DNA from: Streptomyces aurantiogriseus
Lineage (GTDB): Bacteria; Actinomycetota; Actinomycetes; Streptomycetales; Streptomycetaceae
Assembly (NCBI RefSeq): GCF_014649375.1
Contig: NZ_BMSX01000029.1
Span: forward strand, 1-64,000
DNA: 64,000 nucleotides
Direction of reading: 5' to 3'
Within the stretch, counting starts at the first letter, position 1. Each line of letters opens with the position of its first letter. The notes under the pieces were generated by a model. That model had not been told where the DNA came from. It did no database searches and saw only the letters and a program-made list of their open reading frames with translations. Positions 59,857 to 64,000 of this stretch are shown one piece after another. Both the position numbers and the translations under genes were made by a program.

Positions 59857-62118
59857 ATGGATGTCACCTTGCCCAGGTTCAGTGTCATCGTCCCCGCGTA
59901 CAAGGTTCAGGCGTACCTGCACGAGTGCCTCGAGTCCGTGCTGTGCCAGTCGTACCCGGATCTCGAACTGATCGCCGTCGACGACCGTTCGCCGGACGCC
60001 TGCGGCGAGATCATCGACGAGTTCGCGGCCCGTGACCCGCGGGTCCGTCCCGTGCATCTGCCGGAGAACGTCGGTCTGGGCCGGGCGCGCAACGCGGGTC
60101 TCGCGGAGGCGACCGGCGACTATCTGCTGTTCCTGGACTCCGACGACACGCTCACCCCGGACGCGCTGCACGCGATCGCCGACCGGCTGAAGGAGACCGA
60201 CGAGCCGGACGTCCTGGTCTACGACTACGCGCACACATACTGGACGGGCGAGGCGGAGCGCAACAAGTTCGCCGCCCATCTCACCGAGCAGGGCCCGGCG
60301 CCCTTCCGGCTGGAGGACCGGCCGGGCCTGCTCAGAGTGCTGATGGTGGCCTGGAACAAGGCCTACCGGCGGGAGTTCGTCGAGCGTGTCGGCCTGACCT
60401 TCCCGTCCGGCTACTACGAGGACACCCCGTGGACGTACCCGGCGCTGATGGCCGCCGAGTCGATCGCGACCCTCGACCGGGTCTGCGTGCACTACCGCCA
60501 GCGCCGCCGGGGCAACATCCTCTCCACCACCAGCCGCCGGCACTTCGACGTCTTCGACCAGTACGACCGGGTCTTCGCGTTCATCGAGGAGCGGCCCGAG
60601 CTCGCGCGATGGCGGCCGGTGCTGTTCCGCCGCATGGTCGACCACTTCACGACGGTCTTCACCAAGCAGGGCCGCCTTCCGCGGGGCGCGCGCGCCGAGT
60701 TCCTGCGCCGGGCGCGCGCCCACTACCGCCGCTACCGCACGCCCGGCGCGCCCGTCCCGCTGCGCTCCCGGCTCCGCCACACCCTCGTCCACCTGGGCCT
60801 GCACCGCACCTACCGGGCCATCCAGGTGGCCGCGACCGTGCGGCGCCGTACGCACAAGCTCGCCACGAAGCTCGTCCGCGCCCTGCGGGCAGGCCTCCTC
60901 CAGGCGCACTACCGGATCCAGCTGCGCCTGCCGCTGCGCGCCGACCGTGCCGTCTTCGCCGCCTACTGGGGCCGCGGCCACGGCTGCAACCCGGGCGCGC
61001 TGGAGACCGCGTTCCGTACGTTCGCGCCCCAGGTGCGCACGGCGTGGATCGCGCGCCCCGAGCACGAGAACACGGTCCCGCCGGGCCCGCGCCGCGTGCG
61101 CCCCGGCACGGCCGCCTACTGGACGGCGCTGGCCCGCTCCAAGTACCTCGTGAACAACGTCAACTTCGACCGCCGTCTGGTCAAGCGCCCCGGCCAGGTG
61201 TTCGTCCAGACCCAGCACGGCACCCCCCTGAAGCACATGGGCCTCGACCTGCAGGAACACCCGGCCGCGGCACGCGACATGGACTTCGAGGAACTCCTCC
61301 GGGGCGTCGACAAATGGGACTACGTCCTGTCCGCCAACCGCCACACCACCCTGACCTGGGAGCGCGTGTACCCCGGCACCTACACGACCCTGGAGTACGG
61401 CTACCCCCGCAACGACGTCTTCCAGCAGGCGACGGCCGCGGACGTCGCCCGGCTGCGCGAGGCGCTCGGCATCCCCTACGACTCGGTCGCCATCCTGTAC
61501 GCGCCCACCCACCGCGACCACCGCCGCACCCAGCGCACCACCCTCGACCTGGAGCGGATCCTGCGCCGGCTGGGCCCGCGCTTCGTGATCCTCGCCCGCG
61601 CCCACTACTGGCAGCCCGGCGCCCTCTCCCGCGGCGGCCGCGTCCTCGACGTCTCCGACCACCCGAGCGTGGAGTCCCTCTGCCTGGCCGCGGACGCCCT
61701 GATCACCGACTACTCGTCGCTCATGTTCGACTACGCCAACCTGGACCGCCCGATCGTCATCCACGCCGACGACTGGGAGGCCTACGAGGCGGTCCGCGGC
61801 ACCTACTTCGACCTGCGGGCCTTCCCGCCGGGCCCGGTCGCCCGCAGCGAGGACGAGCTGATCGACATCTTCACCACCGGCCACTGGCGCGGCTCCCGCT
61901 CCGCCCGGCTGCGCGCCGCGTTCCGCGAGCGGTTCTGCCCCTACGACGACGGACGCGCCGCCGAGCGCGTCGTACGGCATGTGGTGCTGGGCGAGACGGA
62001 GCAGCCGCCGATCGTGCCGCTCGGTGAGCGCCGGCCCGTGCCGTCGGCGCTCACGCGCTCCCCGCTCGCCACCGTGCCGCAACCTTCCGGTCCTCGCACC
62101 GTCACCGATCCCCTCTGA
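59857..62118 (+). CDS. GT2 glycosyltransferase fused to CDP-glycerol glycerophosphotransferase
   Basis: The 753-residue protein joins two enzymes. Residues 1-~250 are a GT-A family 2 transferase: FSVIVPAYKVQAYLHECLES, AVDDRSPDACG, LGRARNAGLAEATGDYLLFLDSDD. After a basic link, residues ~370-720 resemble TagB/TagF-type poly(glycerophosphate) transferases: FVQTQHGTPLKHMGLDL, YGYPRNDVFQQ, ILYAPTHRDHRRTQ and LITDYSSLMFDYANLDRPIV. It would build a teichoic-acid-like wall polymer at the inner face of the membrane. The ATG at 59857 precedes the conserved start; no good ribosome-binding site is visible. A related gene follows in tandem (62199). Confidence 0.88.
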   Translation: MDVTLPRFSVIVPAYKVQAYLHECLESVLCQSYPDLELIAVDDRSPDACGEIIDEFAARDPRVRPVHLPENVGLGRARNAGLAEATGDYLLFLDSDDTLTPDALHAIADRLKETDEPDVLVYDYAHTYWTGEAERNKFAAHLTEQGPAPFRLEDRPGLLRVLMVAWNKAYRREFVERVGLTFPSGYYEDTPWTYPALMAAESIATLDRVCVHYRQRRRGNILSTTSRRHFDVFDQYDRVFAFIEERPELARWRPVLFRRMVDHFTTVFTKQGRLPRGARAEFLRRARAHYRRYRTPGAPVPLRSRLRHTLVHLGLHRTYRAIQVAATVRRRTHKLATKLVRALRAGLLQAHYRIQLRLPLRADRAVFAAYWGRGHGCNPGALETAFRTFAPQVRTAWIARPEHENTVPPGPRRVRPGTAAYWTALARSKYLVNNVNFDRRLVKRPGQVFVQTQHGTPLKHMGLDLQEHPAAARDMDFEELLRGVDKWDYVLSANRHTTLTWERVYPGTYTTLEYGYPRNDVFQQATAADVARLREALGIPYDSVAILYAPTHRDHRRTQRTTLDLERILRRLGPRFVILARAHYWQPGALSRGGRVLDVSDHPSVESLCLAADALITDYSSLMFDYANLDRPIVIHADDWEAYEAVRGTYFDLRAFPPGPVARSEDELIDIFTTGHWRGSRSARLRAAFRERFCPYDDGRAAERVVRHVVLGETEQPPIVPLGERRPVPSALTRSPLATVPQPSGPRTVTDPL

Positions 62119-62152
62119 GGGCCGTTGGCCCGTACGGCTGCCTGAGCAGACC

Positions 62153-62186
62153 CTCAGGACCCTCGACAGCTCAGGACCCTCGACAG
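62153..62186. repeat. 17-bp perfect tandem duplication
   Basis: CTCAGGACCCTCGACAG occurs twice in direct succession (62153-62169, 62170-62186), between the two transferase genes. It lies in the leader of the second gene and may alter its translation. Confidence 0.85.
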
Positions 62187-62198
62187 AGAAAGAGCAGA

Positions 62199-64000
62199 AT
62201 GCCCCGCTTCAGCATCATCGTCCCGACCCATGAGGCCGTGGGCCGGCTGTCCCTGGCGCTGGACTCCGTCCTCGCCCAGTCCTTCGGCGACCTCGAGCTG
62301 ATCCCGGTCTGCGACGCGCCCGGCTCCCTCGCGGCCTCCGTCGTCGCCGGGCACGCCGGGCGGGACTCCCGGGTGGTGCCGGTGCAGTCGCCGCCGTCGG
62401 CCGGGCTGGCCGGGGCGCGCAACGCCGGGATGCGGGCGGCGGGCGGCGCGTACGTGCTGTTCCTCGACGGCGACGACGTGCTGGTGCCGGGTGCCCTGGC
62501 GGCGCTGGACGCACGTCTCGACGAGACGGGTGACGTCGACGTCCTGTACTTCGAGCACGAGCGGACGCACTGGTGGAAGGGCGAGCCGGCGAACCCGGCC
62601 GCGCCGCTTCTCGCCGGGACACCGGCGGGTGCCTTCTCCCCCGACCAGGCGCCCCGGGTGACCGGCGTGCAGCTCCCGGCGTGGAGCGCGGCCTACCGCA
62701 GGGCGTTCCTCACCGCGCACGACCTCACCTTCCCCGACGGGCACTTCACGGACGTCGGCTTCGGCGGCCTGGTCACCCTGCGGGCCGAGCGCCTGGCGGT
62801 GCTGCGCTCCGTCGTCGTACGGCATCTGCTGCGCAGGCAGGGCAGCCGCCTGGAGAGGCCGGGCGAGCACCACACCGAACTCCTCGACCAGGCCGAGCTG
62901 GTGCTCACGCGGGCCGCCGAGCAGGGGCTCGCGCGGGACCGGTCGGGCCCGCTGTTCGAGCAGCTCTTCGCCGCCGTGCTCAGGACGGCCGCGCATCCGG
63001 AGCGGCTGCCCGCACGCCGGCGGCGCGCCTTCTTCCGGCGGGCGGGCCGGCTGTACCGGCGCCACCGCCCCGCCGGTTTCCGCCCTCCCGGGGGCAGCCT
63101 GGGCGTGCAGCACCGGCTGCTGGCGGCCAGGGCGTACGCGTTGTTCCGTGCGCTGCGGGGCGCCAACCGGTCGGCGGCACAGGCGCTGCAGCGCGTGCCC
63201 CGCCCGCGCGGGCTGCGCACGCGCCTGTTCTACCGGCGCGAGCTGCGCCGCCCCATCGACCCGAACCTCGCCGTGTACTGCGCGTACTGGGGCCGCGGCT
63301 ATGCCTGCAACCCGGCCGCGATCCACGCCAAGGCGCGCGAACTCGCCCCGCACATCCGCTCGGTGTTCCTCGTCGAGCCCGAGGCGGTGGCGACGCTGCC
63401 GCAGGGCGTCGACCACGCGGTGATCGGCAGCCGCCGCTACTGGGAGGTGCTGGCCCGCGCCAAGTACCTGATCAACAACGCCAACTTCGAAGGGACCGTC
63501 GTCAAACGCCCCGGCTCCGTCCACCTGTCCACGCAGCACGGCACCCCGCTGAAGAAGATGGGCGTCGAGCAGGCCGAGTACCCGGTGGTCGCCGCCGCCA
63601 CCGGCAGCTTCGACCGCCTGCTGAGCCGGGTCGACCGCTGGGACTACAACCTCAGCTCGAACCGGCTCTCCACGGAGGTGTGGGAGCGGTCCTTCCCGTC
63701 CTCGTACGAGATGCTCGAGTACGGCTATCCGCGCAACGACGTCTACTACACGGCGTCGGCGGCCGATGTGCGCCGCGTCCGCGCGAAGCTCGGCATCGCC
63801 GAGGGCCGCACCGCGCTCCTGTACGCGCCGACGCACCGCGACTACCGGACGGGCTTCAGCACGCACCTCGATCTGAGGGCCCTGTGCGACGCCCTCGGCG
63901 ACGACTTCGTGGTGCTGCTGCGCGCCCACTACTTCTACGAGGACGAGCGCGAGCACCTGCACGACGAACGCGTGATCGACGTGACGGGGCACCGCTCGTC
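62199..64000 (+). CDS. Second GT2-glycerophosphotransferase fusion (3' end outside window)
   Basis: The first 600 codons are present with no stop. The product is a paralogue of the preceding gene. The GT2 part starts FSIIVPTHEAVGRLSLALDS and has AGARNAGMRAAGGAYVLFLD and GDDVLVPGAL. The wall-polymer part has LSTQHGTPLKKMGVEQAEYP, EYGYPRNDVYY, LLYAPTHRDYRTG and FVVLLRAHYFYEDEREH, and is cut before the final DYSS-type motif. The GT2 acidic DxD is GDD here and SDD in the paralogue. The ATG at 62199 is preceded by a weak purine run (GAGAAAGAGC). Two different polymer-specific fusions in tandem suggest a wall teichoic acid biosynthesis locus that continues beyond the window. Confidence 0.88.
   Translation, partial: MPRFSIIVPTHEAVGRLSLALDSVLAQSFGDLELIPVCDAPGSLAASVVAGHAGRDSRVVPVQSPPSAGLAGARNAGMRAAGGAYVLFLDGDDVLVPGALAALDARLDETGDVDVLYFEHERTHWWKGEPANPAAPLLAGTPAGAFSPDQAPRVTGVQLPAWSAAYRRAFLTAHDLTFPDGHFTDVGFGGLVTLRAERLAVLRSVVVRHLLRRQGSRLERPGEHHTELLDQAELVLTRAAEQGLARDRSGPLFEQLFAAVLRTAAHPERLPARRRRAFFRRAGRLYRRHRPAGFRPPGGSLGVQHRLLAARAYALFRALRGANRSAAQALQRVPRPRGLRTRLFYRRELRRPIDPNLAVYCAYWGRGYACNPAAIHAKARELAPHIRSVFLVEPEAVATLPQGVDHAVIGSRRYWEVLARAKYLINNANFEGTVVKRPGSVHLSTQHGTPLKKMGVEQAEYPVVAAATGSFDRLLSRVDRWDYNLSSNRLSTEVWERSFPSSYEMLEYGYPRNDVYYTASAADVRRVRAKLGIAEGRTALLYAPTHRDYRTGFSTHLDLRALCDALGDDFVVLLRAHYFYEDEREHLHDERVIDVTGHRS

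Noticed and set aside
62154..63992. Minus-strand 612-codon open frame over the last transferase gene
   Set aside because: The plus frame encodes a complete GT2 and TagF-like sequence closely related to the preceding gene; the reverse frame has no recognisable motif.

Overview
The window is high-G+C actinobacterial chromosome, almost certainly Streptomyces. Codon third positions are strongly G/C, starts are often GTG or TTG, and genes are coupled by ATGA or TGATG overlaps. It carries recognisable Streptomyces core loci: hupA, sigU/rsuA, nnaR/narK, ssrA/smpB, ftsEX, prfB and pkaA/pkaB. Their order follows, from memory and not from any search, the S. coelicolor stretch around SCO2949-SCO2983.

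Layout: 1-2.3 kb, end of murA, hupA and an ACT-domain malic enzyme. 2.6-7.4 kb, a HelD-like RNA polymerase helicase, the sigU-rsuA ECF sigma/anti-sigma pair and a CGNR zinc-finger regulator. 7.4-10.5 kb, a duplicated intergenic repeat, the HemD-winged-helix regulator NnaR and the nitrate transporter NarK. 10.6-15.9 kb, a surface-polysaccharide cluster (acyltransferase, fused deacetylase/glycosyltransferase, Ser/Pro-rich membrane protein) interrupted by a 645-bp low-complexity tract. 16-18.5 kb, a divergent LysR/MFS pair.

18.5-28.0 kb is a glycan-use operon: sugar ABC importer without its own ATPase, YicI-like alpha-xylosidase, LacI regulator and secreted GH3 enzyme, behind two TCGAA dyads. 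It fits uptake and breakdown of xyloglucan-type oligosaccharides. 28.0-35.0 kb is housekeeping: tmRNA, SmpB, an S41 protease, FtsX/FtsE, a small zinc-ribbon membrane protein, a hexapeptide-repeat surface protein ending in a sortase LAETG signal, and release factor 2.

35.4-48.4 kb is the accessory region. It has an XRE/DUF397 pair followed by a truncated aminoglycoside-phosphotransferase-like gene, two small related genes (one a lipoprotein), a 2189-residue secreted Rhs protein whose last ~290 residues are unlike its core, and a DNRLRE/LamG secreted partner. This is the best place for an undescribed system: a polymorphic toxin tip with candidate immunity genes just downstream.

48.6-55.8 kb holds two Ser/Thr kinases (PkaB, PkaA) divergent from an FHA-FtsK/EccC-like ATPase, a plausible phospho-signalling set. 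56.0-59.7 kb is a second sugar ABC importer behind another TCGAA dyad; one permease has an inserted ~140-residue soluble domain. 59.8 kb to the end holds two tandem GT2-glycerophosphotransferase fusions for teichoic-acid-like wall polymers; the last one runs off the window.
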